Shown: positions 13,354 to 23,052, numbered from the stretch's first letter. The stretch is 64,000 bases of DNA from Arthrobacter sp. GMC3 (GCF_002929305.1 NZ_PJIO01000002.1:310001-374000), one strand, 5' to 3'. Notes: generated by a model from the letters alone, not told the origin. Numbers and translations: made by a program.

Positions 13354-13653
13354 GTGATCTTCAAAGCAGTCGGCGACAAACGCCCTTACCCGGACCATGG
13401 ATACGTGACGCCCAAGGACTGGGCTGCCGTTCCACCGCGCCAAGTACGCCTGGCCGAGTTGGTGACCACCAAGGCCCAGCTGGATCTGGAGGCGCTCTTG
13501 GCGGAGGACTCCACCTTTTTTGGGGACTTGTTTCCCCACGTGGTCCAGTGGCGCGGGACGCTTTACTTGGAAGACGGCCTGCACAGAGCAGTGCGCACGG
13601 CCTTGCATCAGCGCACCATCCTTCATGCTCGAGTGTTGGTGATTGATGACTGA
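13354..13653 (+). CDS. Conserved actinobacterial protein with a ParB-like core, 99 aa
   Basis: The GTG-started 99-residue protein contains QVRLAELVTTKAQLDLEALL and then LYLEDGLHRAVRTALHQRTI. The DGxHR step after a VxxxGTLYLEDG strand recalls the ParB/sulfiredoxin nuclease-like fold, but the protein is a short stand-alone version with unknown function. Similar proteins are common next to LytR_C-domain genes in actinobacteria, by recall. It overlaps the following gene by eight bases, so the two are co-expressed. Confidence 0.65.
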   Translation: MIFKAVGDKRPYPDHGYVTPKDWAAVPPRQVRLAELVTTKAQLDLEALLAEDSTFFGDLFPHVVQWRGTLYLEDGLHRAVRTALHQRTILHARVLVIDD

Positions 13654-14449
13654 AGGACCTGCGGACGATGATGTCCTGCTAACGGCCCGGCAGGCGCGCA
13701 GGGCCGCCCGAGAGGCCAAGCGCCAGGCGAAGGACCGCGCCTTTGATCAACGCCATGAGCGTAAGCGATCCAAGGATGTGCAGTTCATACACGGGCACCA
13801 CATTGTTGACGCCGACGGCTTGGCGCAAGCGTTTCCGGAGCCGGATAGCCCCGAGTACACGCCGGGAACCGTGCGCCGCCGCGTCACCCACGGAGTCACC
13901 TTGGTGTTGTTGACCGCGGCGCTGGTGGCCGGCGTCGTGCTTGCGGGGATGATTCAGCGAGGGGAGCTGGAGTTCAAACTTGTGCTTCCCAAGCCAACCA
14001 CCCCTGTGGTCACGTGCCCGGCCGGGACCCTCGATATTCCCAAGAGTGACACCGTGAGTGTTCATGTTTTCAACGCTGGCAGCACCGAAGGCATGGCCGG
14101 CCAGGTGGCCGCAGAACTTCAAAAGCGTGGCTTCCACATCCTGACTGTGGAGAATGGCAGCACCAAGCAGACGGCCCCGGCGGTGGTGGTTTCCGGACCC
14201 GCAGGGCTGGCAGGCGCGTTCAGCCTGCAACGCAATGTTGCCGGCTCCGAGTATGTAGAAGACGATCGCAAGGATGCGAGCGTTGATTTCATTGTGACCG
14301 GGGAATACAAGGGCCTTGTGGACGCGGACAAGGTCGATCAGGCCCCCGGAGCGCTCTCCTGCCCAAGGTTGAGCCCCCCGCCGGCAGACCCCTCAGCGGT
14401 GCCGCCGGCTACGGACGCTCCGGCGGTTCCACCGGTTCCGGCGAACTAG
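13646..14449 (+). CDS. Membrane-anchored LytR C-terminal domain protein
   Basis: The cytoplasmic first 80 residues are very basic (ARQARRAAREAKRQAKDRAF). One transmembrane helix follows (VTLVLLTAALVAGVVLAGMI, about residues 85-107). The extracellular part holds a LytR_C domain (VSVHVFNAGSTEGMAGQVAA followed by ELQKRGFHI) and a Pro/Ala-rich tail. LytR_C domains are found with cell-wall polymer ligases but lack their catalytic core; the role is not defined. The ATG at 13646 overlaps the upstream gene. Confidence 0.82.
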   Translation: MTEGPADDDVLLTARQARRAAREAKRQAKDRAFDQRHERKRSKDVQFIHGHHIVDADGLAQAFPEPDSPEYTPGTVRRRVTHGVTLVLLTAALVAGVVLAGMIQRGELEFKLVLPKPTTPVVTCPAGTLDIPKSDTVSVHVFNAGSTEGMAGQVAAELQKRGFHILTVENGSTKQTAPAVVVSGPAGLAGAFSLQRNVAGSEYVEDDRKDASVDFIVTGEYKGLVDADKVDQAPGALSCPRLSPPPADPSAVPPATDAPAVPPVPAN

Positions 14450-14452
14450 CGC

Positions 14453-15079
14453 TCAGCTGATGGTGACAGGGTTGCCGTCGGCGTCAAAGGCGGCGCCGAC
14501 ACCAGCCTGGATGAAACGCACGGCCGCGGCCACACGGTCTTCGTCGGGCGTTGTGGAACGTCCCCGTGACGCACTGGCCGTCAGCGAGCCGTGGATTAGC
14601 TGTACCAGGCCTTCGACGTCGGAGGCGGGCAGGAAGCCCTGGTCCATGCCGTCGCGCAAAATGTCGGCCAGCAGATGGTTCAGTTCACCGACATGGACGC
14701 CAAGTTTGGCGAACGAATCACTAGAAAGCACCGAACTCATGGCCGGTCCCGGTGGCAGGTGGCGGCGGGTGAGGTCCTCCAGCTGGGCGCGGACGTAGAG
14801 CGAAAGCCGGTCCACGGGGTTATCCAGCCCCTCCAGCTTGGTCCTCAGCTCGCTGACGAAACGGCCGGTTTCATCCAGGGCGTAGGCAACCAGGAGCTGT
14901 TCAAGGTCGGCAAAGTAGTTGTAAACGGCTGTGCGGCCCACGCCGGCAGTCTTGGCAACATCTGTCATGGTCAGCCCGGGCAGGCCGTGGGTGAACAGAA
15001 GTTCACCGAACGCATTGAGGATCTTGCGCTGCGTCTGCTCGCGCTGGGCCGCGTTCGTGGGGGCGGCTATTCGTGGCAT
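14453..15079 (-). CDS. TetR-family transcriptional regulator
   Basis: The N-terminal HTH is clear: ILNAFGELLFTHGLPGLTMT, then DVAKTAGVGRTAVYNYFADLEQL, at residues about 20-65. The remaining 140 residues are the helical ligand-binding part. The start ATG sits in an A/T-rich stretch (15080-15111) and may be leaderless. Target genes are not obvious; the hipBA genes upstream and on the same strand end 45 bases before it. It converges with the LytR_C gene. Confidence 0.88.
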   Translation of the reverse strand: MPRIAAPTNAAQREQTQRKILNAFGELLFTHGLPGLTMTDVAKTAGVGRTAVYNYFADLEQLLVAYALDETGRFVSELRTKLEGLDNPVDRLSLYVRAQLEDLTRRHLPPGPAMSSVLSSDSFAKLGVHVGELNHLLADILRDGMDQGFLPASDVEGLVQLIHGSLTASASRGRSTTPDEDRVAAAVRFIQAGVGAAFDADGNPVTIS

Positions 15080-15124
15080 ATAGACATTTTAGCGTCAATT
15101 CGTCAGTAAAAGTATTTGGGGCGC

Positions 15125-16387
15125 TCAGCGGCTCATGGCCGCACGCCTGATCGCCAAGACGCGGACGACGGCGGCGCTGACCTCCGGCTCAAATGGTAGT
15201 TCCGCTGTGGTCAGCTCGGAGGCGGCCAGTGCCTTGTCAATGGACTTGGCCGCGAGGCGCTCGGGCAGGTGCAAGGAGCGTGCAAAGCGGAGCCAGTCAT
15301 TGCGGCCCAACCCGGTCCGGCTCCCGGCGCTTCCCCCCAGTGGCAAGGCCATGCCGGGGTCGCGGGAGGGATCGCCGTCGGTCAGCTCGGTGAGAATGCC
15401 GCCCGGGACACCCGCCGCGAAACCCTGCTCGATCTCCGCAGCCAGCGTGCATTGCAGGTCATAGGCCGGGGCAACGAAGTACTCGCCCGTGAGTTGCTGG
15501 ACAACGGAAATGTTCTTGGCGTGTAGATTGCCGTTACCTGTCAGCCACCCGAACAGGAACTGCAAGAACACATTCCGCGCCGCCAGCACCTGCGCCGCGC
15601 ACATGCCGACCACCGCGGCGGCAACAGCCTCCGTGGGGACGCTGTACTTGCGCGCCGGGGGCACGCCCAGCAGTTGGGCCCCATCCTCAACGGCCAGTGG
15701 CCCGCGGGGTGACCGGTCAAAACGTGAGACGAGCAGCGCAGCCTCCCCGGCGCCGTCGTACACCAGACGGGCGGCGGAGACGGGGATGGAGAGCCTCTTT
15801 GCCTTGTTAAGCAGGAGAAATTCGGTTTCAACCTGGCGGGCGTGGCTGCCGTCGTTGAACTTGAGGATGTACGCCCGGGACGGGTCCTTGTCATGGGCAT
15901 AGGCGGCGGTGACCTTGTCCTGCTGGCCGGCCAACGCCGAGGTGTCGACGGGCCCCGGGATGGCGGCAAAATCGGCGAAGCGGAGCGTGTCCATGGTTTT
16001 TGTGACGGTCAGCAGCGGCTTCACCGGTTCCATGGGCTCGCCGGAGGGCAGGATTTGCACGTCGCCCAACGGGTTGCCGCCGGCCGCCAAGAGCAGCGAA
16101 AACTCGTCGGCGATAGTGGTTTTCACCGCCCAGCGCAGCTTCGCCAACCGTTCGCCCTCAGGCAGCAATCCGGCAAAGAACGCTGGCACGTTTCCGTGGC
16201 TGAGCGTCACGGGGACATCAAGGGCCGGCAGGGTTGAGGCGATCGCCGGGCCGCCCGAGCTCAGATAGTTGGGCAGGTAGGAAAAGACCACGCCGGTGTG
16301 TGCGTGCCGGACCAGGGTCGCCGCGGCACGCCCCTTTTTATAGACCACCGCCTGGTGGATCTTCTTCGCGTCCTCGGGATTCCTCAC
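15125..16387 (-). CDS. hipA: HipA-like kinase toxin with a substituted catalytic Asp
   Basis: The 420-residue protein follows hipB with a four-base overlap (GTGA; GTG start). It has the HipA layout: an N-terminal subdomain, the SALAGQQDKVTAA loop around residues 149-162 in the place of the phosphate-binding segment, ILKFND strand with the ATP-site Lys, and APAYDLQCTL with the metal-binding Asp. The catalytic loop reads GNGNLHAKN (284-292), where family members have GN(T/G)D.HAKN. Asn287, codon AAT at 15527-15529, replaces the catalytic Asp. The protein may be inactive as a kinase, or regulatory. Confidence 0.85.
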   Translation of the reverse strand: MRNPEDAKKIHQAVVYKKGRAAATLVRHAHTGVVFSYLPNYLSSGGPAIASTLPALDVPVTLSHGNVPAFFAGLLPEGERLAKLRWAVKTTIADEFSLLLAAGGNPLGDVQILPSGEPMEPVKPLLTVTKTMDTLRFADFAAIPGPVDTSALAGQQDKVTAAYAHDKDPSRAYILKFNDGSHARQVETEFLLLNKAKRLSIPVSAARLVYDGAGEAALLVSRFDRSPRGPLAVEDGAQLLGVPPARKYSVPTEAVAAAVVGMCAAQVLAARNVFLQFLFGWLTGNGNLHAKNISVVQQLTGEYFVAPAYDLQCTLAAEIEQGFAAGVPGGILTELTDGDPSRDPGMALPLGGSAGSRTGLGRNDWLRFARSLHLPERLAAKSIDKALAASELTTAELPFEPEVSAAVVRVLAIRRAAMSR

Positions 16388-16584
16388 GGACGCTGCACGC
16401 TCAGACTCAGACCCAAAGCGTTCACCACGGCATTGACGATGTCCAGGCGCACGGTTTCGCGCCCATTCTCCAGATCGCTGAGCACCCGGGGGGAGACGTC
16501 CGCCAGATCCGCAGTCTCGCTTTGCGTCAGTCCCAGCTCACGCCGGCGGGCCCGCAAAGTGGCGCCAAGTTGGGCCGCGTCCAT
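16384..16584 (-). CDS. hipB: HipB-like antitoxin, XRE family
   Basis: This 66-residue XRE protein has LGATLRARRRELGLTQSETA then DLADVSPRVLSDLENGRETV, a full HTH of the HipB type, and ends in a beta strand (LGLSLSVQRP) used in HipB dimers. It overlaps hipA by four bases and is the first gene of the pair, as in most type II toxin-antitoxin operons. It would repress its own promoter and hold HipA. Confidence 0.85.
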   Translation of the reverse strand: MDAAQLGATLRARRRELGLTQSETADLADVSPRVLSDLENGRETVRLDIVNAVVNALGLSLSVQRP

Positions 16585-16710
16585 CGTCGTGTGTGAGCCT
16601 TTCGGTGCGGTTACAGCTGGGGCGCCCGTGCGCCTGGCTCCATCCTATGACCCACGGCTTCAACTTATGCATGATCCTGCCGAATATTTCGGGCGTCGAC
16701 GTGACCTTTC

Positions 16711-16804
16711 CGCGAGGACGGCGGCAACTCGCGAGGACGGCGTAAGTTGCTCGGCGTTTGGCGAGTTGGCGCCGTCGTGACGAATCCGGCGGGCGGAAAC
16801 CGCC
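16711..16804. repeat. GC-rich direct repeats and hairpins between hipB and kynU
   Basis: CGCGAGGACGGCG occurs twice (16711-16723 and 16730-16742). It is followed by GCGAGTTGGCGCCGTCGT and a small GGCGG-AAA-CCGCC hairpin at 16792-16804, just downstream of kynU. The GCCGTCGT core matches palindromes found at other gene ends in this window. The region 16585-16819 has no gene. Confidence 0.5.
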
Positions 16805-16819
16805 GTCGTCGCGTTCGTC

Positions 16820-18085
16820 TCAGGTCACGGCCAGGCGCTCCCGGAATTTGGGGGTGTCCCACAAACCGTTCTCGAGGATGTCGAAGAGGGCGTCCACGGC
16901 ATCCCACACGTCCGTGAAACCCACGTAGAGCGGGGTGATGCCAAACCGGAGCACATGGGGTTCGCGGTAGTCGCCGATGATGCCGCGGGCAATCAGCGCC
17001 GCCATGATCGAATAGCCCTCCGGGTGCATGTAGCTGACGTGGCTGCCGCGGCGCTCATGTTCCAGGGGCGTGATGAGTTCCAGCGGGTGATCCCCCCGCC
17101 GGGCGGCCACCAAGGAATTGAACAGGTCGGTCAGGGCCAGAGACTTGGCCCGCAGCTCGGCCATGGGGGCGGCCAGGCTCACATCCAGCCCGCACTCCAC
17201 CAAGGCCATGGAGAGGATGGGCTGGGTACCGCACAGGAATCGGCCGATCCCGGAGATCGGCTCGTAGGAATCCTCCATGGCAAAGGGGCGGGCATGACCC
17301 CACCAACCGGAGAGCGGCTGCCAGAAACGATCCTGGTGCCTGGCATTGACCCAGATGAACGCGGGGGAGCCCGGACCACCATTGAGGTACTTGTAGGTGC
17401 AGCCCACCGCGAAATCCGCCCCGGCGCCCGTCAGATCCACTGGAACTGCGCCGGCTGCATGGGCGAGGTCCCAGATCACCAGGGCGCCGTCGTCGTGCAC
17501 CAAAGAGGTGGTGGAGTCCATGTCCCACATGGCGCCGGTGCGGTAGTTGACGTGGGAAAGGGCGACGACGGCGACGTCCGCGCCCAGCGCGGCCTCCAGC
17601 GGGAGGTCGGCGTCGATCAGGCGGACCGAGTAGCCCTGGTTGAGGAAATCCACGATCCCCTCAGCCATGTAAATGTCGGTGGGGAAGTTGTCGCGCTCGG
17701 TGACAATGACCTTGCGTTGGGGGTTGGCGGCTTGTTGGATGCGCAATGCTGCGGCCAGTGTCTTGAATAGGTTCAGGGAGGTGGTGTCCGTGATGACAAC
17801 CTCGCCGGGTCCGGCACCAATCAAGGACGCCAGCTTGTCACCAAGGCGGCCTGGCAGCTCAAACCAGCCGGCAGTGTTCCAGCTGCGAATTAGCCCCGTT
17901 CCCCACTCCTGCTCCAACACACGCGTGGCAGTGGCCAGCGAGGTGCGCGGCCGGGCGCCCAGGGAGTTGCCATCAAGGTAGATGACACCCTCGGGCAGAA
18001 GGAACTCCTCACGAAACCGGCGCAGCGGATCGGCTGCGTCCGCGGCTTGGCAGGCTTCTCGGGTGGTGGGCAGAGCAGAATCCAT
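16820..18085 (-). CDS. kynU: Kynureninase
   Basis: The 421-residue PLP enzyme has the family marks: [12 protein letters not shown] at the N-terminus, [12 protein letters not shown] in the cofactor-phosphate region, [18 protein letters not shown] with Asp206 for the pyridine nitrogen, and [20 protein letters not shown] with the Schiff-base Lys232. It cleaves kynurenine and 3-hydroxykynurenine to anthranilates plus alanine. No other kyn gene is adjacent; the divergent neighbour is an MFS exporter. The start at 18085 has AAGGACGCCTC upstream. Confidence 0.95.
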   Translation of the reverse strand: MDSALPTTREACQAADAADPLRRFREEFLLPEGVIYLDGNSLGARPRTSLATATRVLEQEWGTGLIRSWNTAGWFELPGRLGDKLASLIGAGPGEVVITDTTSLNLFKTLAAALRIQQAANPQRKVIVTERDNFPTDIYMAEGIVDFLNQGYSVRLIDADLPLEAALGADVAVVALSHVNYRTGAMWDMDSTTSLVHDDGALVIWDLAHAAGAVPVDLTGAGADFAVGCTYKYLNGGPGSPAFIWVNARHQDRFWQPLSGWWGHARPFAMEDSYEPISGIGRFLCGTQPILSMALVECGLDVSLAAPMAELRAKSLALTDLFNSLVAARRGDHPLELITPLEHERRGSHVSYMHPEGYSIMAALIARGIIGDYREPHVLRFGITPLYVGFTDVWDAVDALFDILENGLWDTPKFRERLAVT

Positions 18086-18204
18086 GAGGCGTCCTTGCCG
18101 TGGAAGGGGTGGGAATGGTGGCCAATCCCCAATCTATGGCCGCTCTTTGGCCCGGTCAAGGGAATGCGGTGGGGCGTGGCCGCAGACGTGACTAGGGTTA
18201 TCCA

Positions 18205-19497
18205 GTGACCAATTTTGTTGTGAAGAAGCCGTGGACCGGGCGTATTGGCGCGCTCCTGGGAATCATGGTGATGGCCCTGAGCCTGCGCACCGCCGTCTCA
18301 GTGGTGCCCCCGCTGCTGGGTGAACTGCGCGGTGAACTGGGGTTCGACGCCTCCACGATCGGCCTGCTCGCCATGCTGCCGCCACTGATTTTCGCCGTTT
18401 TTGGCCTGCTGACCCCGGTGCTGATTCGTCGGTTCAGCCTGGAAAAGGTCTTGGTGGCTGCGGTGGTGCTGGCTGTCGCCGGGCAGCTGCTGCGGGCCGG
18501 CAGTGGTGCCGTGTGGCCGTTTTTAGGTTTCACCGCAGTGGTCATGGCCGGTTACGGCATTGGCAATGTGGTGCTGCCGCCGCTAGTCAAAAAGTACTTC
18601 CCCGACAGGGTGGGCGTGGTCACCGCCGGGTACGTGACGCTGCTGGCTGTGGGAACTGCGCTCAGCCCGCAGCTCGCTGTTCCCGTTGCGGGGCTCACCA
18701 ACTGGCGGGTGTCCATCGGATTGTGGGCATCGGTCAGCATTGTGGTGTTGCTGCCGTGGGCCTTGCAAGCGTGGCGCGATCGCCGCGGCGCCCTGGGGGC
18801 GGCGCTTAAGCTCGACGCCGGGCACTCATCTGCGGCTGTCGACTCCAGTGTTGGCGCCAGTATGGATGCGGCCGCGCCGAAACTGCTGCCCTGGCGCTCG
18901 CCAGTGGCGTGGGGACTGGCGATCTTCTTGGCAGGCAACTCGGCCCAAACCTATGTGTACTTCACCTGGCTGCCGCCGTACCTGTCGGGGCACGGACTGG
19001 ACGCCGGAACGGCAGGTTCGGCCCTGGCCTACTTTGCCATCTTGGGATTGCCGGTGAGTTTGCTGGTGCCGCTGTGGGTCCCGCGCATGAAGAACCCGAT
19101 CTGGGCCATCCTGCTTTTCGCCGCATGCTGGGCGACGGGGCATCTGGGGCTGTACCTGGCGCCGTCGGACGGGACCTGGCTGTGGGTAACCTTCTCGGGC
19201 CTGGGCCAAGGCACCTTTGCCACGGCACTGTTGATGGTGAACCTGCGCTCGCGGACCACGCACGGCTCAGCCGTCTTGTCCGGTTTCAGCCAGGGTGTGG
19301 GGTACGCCTTTGCGGGAGTGGCACCACTTTTCTTTGGCAGCATTCACGACGCCACGGGGTCCTGGACCGCGTCCTTTGCCATGTTGGGTGTGTGCCTGGC
19401 CGTCATGCTGGTGGGCGCCGTCATGATCAACCCGAAACGGTACATTGAGGACTCCGCCGCCGTCGAAATTCCAGCGGCCGTTACCATCCGCGGCTAG
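18205..19497 (+). CDS. MFS transporter, CynX/NimT type
   Basis: About twelve hydrophobic segments are spread through 430 residues. The first contains LLGIMVMALSLRTAVSVVPPLLGEL, the LR.A...V.P pattern seen at the start of CynX/NimT transporters. A central basic cytoplasmic loop (WRDRRGALGAALKLDAGHSS) divides two six-helix halves. The family exports or imports small anions such as cyanate; the substrate here cannot be told. The GTG start is divergent from kynU with a 119-base shared promoter gap, so it might move a tryptophan-pathway compound, which is only a guess. Confidence 0.82.
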   Translation: MTNFVVKKPWTGRIGALLGIMVMALSLRTAVSVVPPLLGELRGELGFDASTIGLLAMLPPLIFAVFGLLTPVLIRRFSLEKVLVAAVVLAVAGQLLRAGSGAVWPFLGFTAVVMAGYGIGNVVLPPLVKKYFPDRVGVVTAGYVTLLAVGTALSPQLAVPVAGLTNWRVSIGLWASVSIVVLLPWALQAWRDRRGALGAALKLDAGHSSAAVDSSVGASMDAAAPKLLPWRSPVAWGLAIFLAGNSAQTYVYFTWLPPYLSGHGLDAGTAGSALAYFAILGLPVSLLVPLWVPRMKNPIWAILLFAACWATGHLGLYLAPSDGTWLWVTFSGLGQGTFATALLMVNLRSRTTHGSAVLSGFSQGVGYAFAGVAPLFFGSIHDATGSWTASFAMLGVCLAVMLVGAVMINPKRYIEDSAAVEIPAAVTIRG

Positions 19498-20939
19498 AAG
19501 CTCGAAGAACTACCGGAACCGGAGAAACTGCCACCACTGGAACCATAGCCGGTGCTGCTCCCACCGGATGACGAGGAACTCCGGGCTGAATCGACGCTGC
19601 TCCTTGCGCTGGAATAGGCGTGGTCAAAGGTGCTGACGGTGTAGAAGACATTCATGCCGTAAACGGTGCCAAGGATGTTGGGGCGGCCGTGTCCGGTGGA
19701 GTAATTGCGCTGCTCACACACGGTGCGACGCATCCGGTCGGCCTCCGAGGTGGTCTTGGCATACTGGCCGATCATAGCGTCGGAATGGCCGCTCAGTAGC
19801 TGGCCCAATTCGGCGCGCGTTTCCTTGAGCCTGTCCAGTGCGGACTCGGGGGTGAGTGTGCCGTTGTGGATTTGGGACGCCCAAAGCTGCAGGTAATCCT
19901 GTGTCTGGACACTGAAGGAACCCAAGGCCGCGGCACTTTCCAGGCCGCGGGCTTCGGAGCGGTTGAGCAGTTCGGGGAGCTTGTCCAGGTCGTCGCGGAG
20001 CGGGCGGACCTGGCGGTCCCAGGCAGCCTCCCAACCGGAGAACTTGTTGAGCAAGGTGTTGGTGTCGGCAATGACGTCGTCCAAGCCATCAAGTTCAACT
20101 GCGGCATCGGCGTAGGCCTGGACCACCTTGACGTTCTTACCTTGGGAAATATCGCGCTGCGAGAAGGCGTGCGATTGTTGGTTCAAGGCGGTGACCTGGG
20201 CATAGCTGGTGCTGAAATTGCGGTACTTCTCAAGCACCTGCGCCCCATAGGTGGATTGTTGCGGAATGGTTTTCGCGTTCAGCTCGGTCACCTCCAGATC
20301 CAGGCTGACATTGGCGAAACTTGCGTCACCAGTTTTCATGAGCGCCTGGGCTTTGACCCGGTTGCGTTTCCGCAGGACAAGCCAGGCACCAAACCCGAGG
20401 ACGGCCGCTCCGACGGCAATGCATGTGGTGACAATGAACCCCGGGGAGAGGTACCAGGGGCGGTTGATCAGGGCCGCGCCCTTCTTGACCCCGGCGATCG
20501 TGCCGTCAGTCCACTGAGCCTGAGCAAAAAGACTCTTAGTGGATTCCTGAATCTTGTCTTGGTCCTCAGGGGAGACCTTGCGATCCTCACCCATGAAGGT
20601 GCCCACTTTGCGGGCAATGGGGTCTACGGCAAGGATGAAAAGACCGTCCGCCCACTTCTGACCGTCGCTGCTGAGCCATTCGGGGTGCTTGTCGCGGGCA
20701 AGTTCCAAAACTGCGGCGTTTAAGACGTTGGTGCCAGCCACGCCTGCGATGGTGACAACAGCGACCTTGGTGGGCTGGCGAAAGCTAATCGCCTTGACGG
20801 CCGGGAGTAGTTGCGGCTGGTACAGCACCCCTGCGGTGTCCTCGACCACCACATCCGTTGGTGGGCTAGCCAGGGCAGCTGGTGCCCCACCGAGCATCGT
20901 CATCATGGTCAATGCCACAACGGCCAAGATCTTTTTCAT
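19494..20939 (-). CDS. TPM-domain membrane protein with Ser/Gly tail
   Basis: A signal peptide (about residues 1-25, ending GGAPAALASP) leads into an extracytoplasmic TPM_phosphatase-like domain (VVVEDTAGVLYQPQLLPAVK, then VAVVTIAGV). A transmembrane helix follows at about residues 170-190, then a basic and long helical cytoplasmic region. The tail is nearly all Ser and Gly and ends SSSSF. TPM proteins are linked to membrane quality control and photosystem repair elsewhere; here the role is unknown. A TTG three codons upstream is an alternative start. Confidence 0.78.
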   Translation of the reverse strand: MKKILAVVALTMMTMLGGAPAALASPPTDVVVEDTAGVLYQPQLLPAVKAISFRQPTKVAVVTIAGVAGTNVLNAAVLELARDKHPEWLSSDGQKWADGLFILAVDPIARKVGTFMGEDRKVSPEDQDKIQESTKSLFAQAQWTDGTIAGVKKGAALINRPWYLSPGFIVTTCIAVGAAVLGFGAWLVLRKRNRVKAQALMKTGDASFANVSLDLEVTELNAKTIPQQSTYGAQVLEKYRNFSTSYAQVTALNQQSHAFSQRDISQGKNVKVVQAYADAAVELDGLDDVIADTNTLLNKFSGWEAAWDRQVRPLRDDLDKLPELLNRSEARGLESAAALGSFSVQTQDYLQLWASQIHNGTLTPESALDRLKETRAELGQLLSGHSDAMIGQYAKTTSEADRMRRTVCEQRNYSTGHGRPNILGTVYGMNVFYTVSTFDHAYSSARSSVDSARSSSSSGGSSTGYGSSGGSFSGSGSSSSF

Positions 20940-21281
20940 TTTCCCCAATTTCCTCGCAACTTCTTCACGGTCACTCTACCGAATGGGCTATGGGGGCGAT
21001 ATTAAAAAGGGGGGCCAGCGGGACTGACCTTTTGGACCAACCTGGCCAACCGGAAGAAAGCACCGCCAGCAGGGCGACCCTGGCGCCGAGCCCAAATAAC
21101 GGGCCGTGCCCCGCCCGCGAATCCGTCGGCGACTGCGGTGGTAAAATCGCACATAAGTACGCTCATAATTTTTTTTGGCGACACCGGACCAACTTTTGGC
21201 CGACGCGTCGCATAACAAGGCAGTGCACCTTCGCCATCCCGGCGCAGCCTGCCGCTCATAACACGATAGAGAACGGAACCC
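20940..21281. other. Divergent promoter region, TPM protein / rnj
   Basis: No gene is seen in these 342 bases. They separate the leftward TPM gene from rightward rnj and must hold both promoters. A run of eight T at 21169-21176 follows CATAA. In many actinobacteria dapA lies directly before rnj; it is absent here. Confidence 0.5.
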
Positions 21282-22955
21282 ATGAGAAGAACCGCCCGCC
21301 AGACCCCGCCCCCCCTTGCAGAAGGGGCAATGCGCATTGTCGCCCTCGGCGGATTGGGGGAGATCGGTCGTAACATGACCGTCTTCGAATTCGCAGGAAA
21401 GCTGCTGATCGTTGACTGCGGTGTGCTCTTCCCCGAAGAGCACCACCCAGGTGTGGACTTGATCCTGCCCGATTTCTCCTACCTCAAGGATCGCTGGCAG
21501 GACGTTGTTGGCCTGGTGCTGACCCACGGCCACGAGGACCACATTGGCGGTGTGCCGTACTTGCTTAAGCACCGCGGTGATATTCCCGTCATTTCCGCCA
21601 AGCTGACCCTGGCATTCCTCAAGACCAAACTTGAAGAACACCGCATCAAGGGCAAACTGATCCAGGTTCGTGAGGGGGACCGTCGCAAGTTCGGCCCATT
21701 CGACGTCGAATTCCTGGCAGTCAACCATTCCATCCCGGACGGCCTGGCAGTTGCCATCCGCACGCCTGCCGGCCTGGTGCTGGAGACCGGCGACTTCAAG
21801 ATGGACCAGTTCCCGCTGGACAAGCGCATCACCGACCTCGCTGGCTTCGCTCGCTTGGGCGAGGAAGGCGTGGACCTGTTCCTGCCCGACTCCACCAACG
21901 CCGAGGTTCCGGGGTTCTTGGCCGCCGAAGCGGACCTGATCCCGGCCATCGATCAGGTCATGCGCACGGCACCGCGCCGCGTAGTTGTCTCCAGCTTCGC
22001 CAGCCACGTGCACCGCATCCAGCAGATCATCGATTCTGCACACAAGTACAACCGCAAGATCGCCTTCGTTGGCCGCTCCATGGTCCGCAACATGACCACC
22101 GCCCGCGAACTTGGCTACTTGAAGATCCCCCGCGGCATGCTGGTGGATGCCAAGGAACTGGCAAAGATGGACGCCACCAAGGCCGTCCTGATCTGCACCG
22201 GTTCTCAGGGTGAGCCCATGGCAGCTCTTGCGCGCATGGCCAACGGTGACCACCAGATCAACCTGACCGAGGGCGACACCGTCTTGCTGGCCAGCTCGAT
22301 GGTGCCCGGCAACGAGTCCTCGATCTACCGTCTCATCAACGACCTGACCAAACAGGGCGCCAACGTGGTCCACAAGGGCAACGCGAAGGTTCACGTTTCC
22401 GGTCACGCCAGTGCCGGCGAACTGGTCTACTGCTACAACCTGGTGCGCCCCAAGAACGTCATGCCGGTGCACGGCGAGTACCGCCACCTGAAGGCGAACG
22501 CCGCACTGGCAGTGCGCACCGGTGTAGACCCGAAGAACGCATTCATTGTTGACGATGGCACCACCATTGACCTCAAGGACGGCGTGGCGAAGGTATCCGG
22601 CAGCGTGCCGGCCGCCTACGTCTACGTGGAGAACATGGTTGCCGGCGCGGCAACGGAAGAATCCCTGGTGGACCGGATCCGTCTGGCCCAAGACGGCGCC
22701 GTCACGGTATTGCTCATTGTCAATCCCGACACCGGCAAGATCGAAGAAGACCCCGAGTACTTCTCCGTGGGCTTCAACCTCACCGACAAGGACATCGAGA
22801 AGGCCACCGTCATCGTCGAAAAGACGGTTGCCGGGCTCCGCGGTGAAAAGACAGGCCATGGCGCCGAAAAAGCTATCGCCGACGCCCTGCTCCGTTGGTC
22901 GGACCGCGCCCTCCGCCGCAAGCCGGTCTACACGGTCATCATCGTTGAAGCGTAA
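21282..22955 (+). CDS. rnj: Ribonuclease J
   Basis: The 557-residue protein has the metallo-beta-lactamase core (LTHGHEDHIGGVPYLLKH with the zinc His/Asp residues), a second zinc His in LAVNHSIPD, and an Asp in LETGDFKMDQ. The beta-CASP domain carries ICTGSQGEPMAALAR and the HVSGHASAGEL block, and the RNase J C-terminal domain follows. It acts as 5'-3' exoribonuclease and endonuclease in RNA decay and rRNA maturation. Length and motifs are standard. A strong hairpin follows it. Confidence 0.96.
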   Translation: MRRTARQTPPPLAEGAMRIVALGGLGEIGRNMTVFEFAGKLLIVDCGVLFPEEHHPGVDLILPDFSYLKDRWQDVVGLVLTHGHEDHIGGVPYLLKHRGDIPVISAKLTLAFLKTKLEEHRIKGKLIQVREGDRRKFGPFDVEFLAVNHSIPDGLAVAIRTPAGLVLETGDFKMDQFPLDKRITDLAGFARLGEEGVDLFLPDSTNAEVPGFLAAEADLIPAIDQVMRTAPRRVVVSSFASHVHRIQQIIDSAHKYNRKIAFVGRSMVRNMTTARELGYLKIPRGMLVDAKELAKMDATKAVLICTGSQGEPMAALARMANGDHQINLTEGDTVLLASSMVPGNESSIYRLINDLTKQGANVVHKGNAKVHVSGHASAGELVYCYNLVRPKNVMPVHGEYRHLKANAALAVRTGVDPKNAFIVDDGTTIDLKDGVAKVSGSVPAAYVYVENMVAGAATEESLVDRIRLAQDGAVTVLLIVNPDTGKIEEDPEYFSVGFNLTDKDIEKATVIVEKTVAGLRGEKTGHGAEKAIADALLRWSDRALRRKPVYTVIIVEA

Positions 22956-22978
22956 ATAACAGCACGCGTTCACGAGCT

Positions 22979-23017
22979 AGTGAAGGCCTCCACCCAGTCC
23001 GGGTGGAGGCCTTCACT
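22979..23017 (+). terminator. Strong hairpin after rnj
   Basis: A 17-bp perfect stem (AGTGAAGGCCTCCACCC with its complement) surrounds a 5-nt loop, 24 bases after the rnj stop, followed by CGTTTAAGG. It lies between convergent rnj and the UPF0158 gene and can serve both. Confidence 0.85.
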
Positions 23018-23052
23018 CGTTTAAGGGTCCTGACAACCGCTGGCTGAAACGC

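Noticed and set aside
20988..22973. A 661-residue open frame on the minus strand opposite rnj
   Set aside because: It is the antisense shadow of a perfectly normal RNase J gene in high-GC codon use. The translation has no domain and is rich in Gly, His, Val and Asp as such shadows are.
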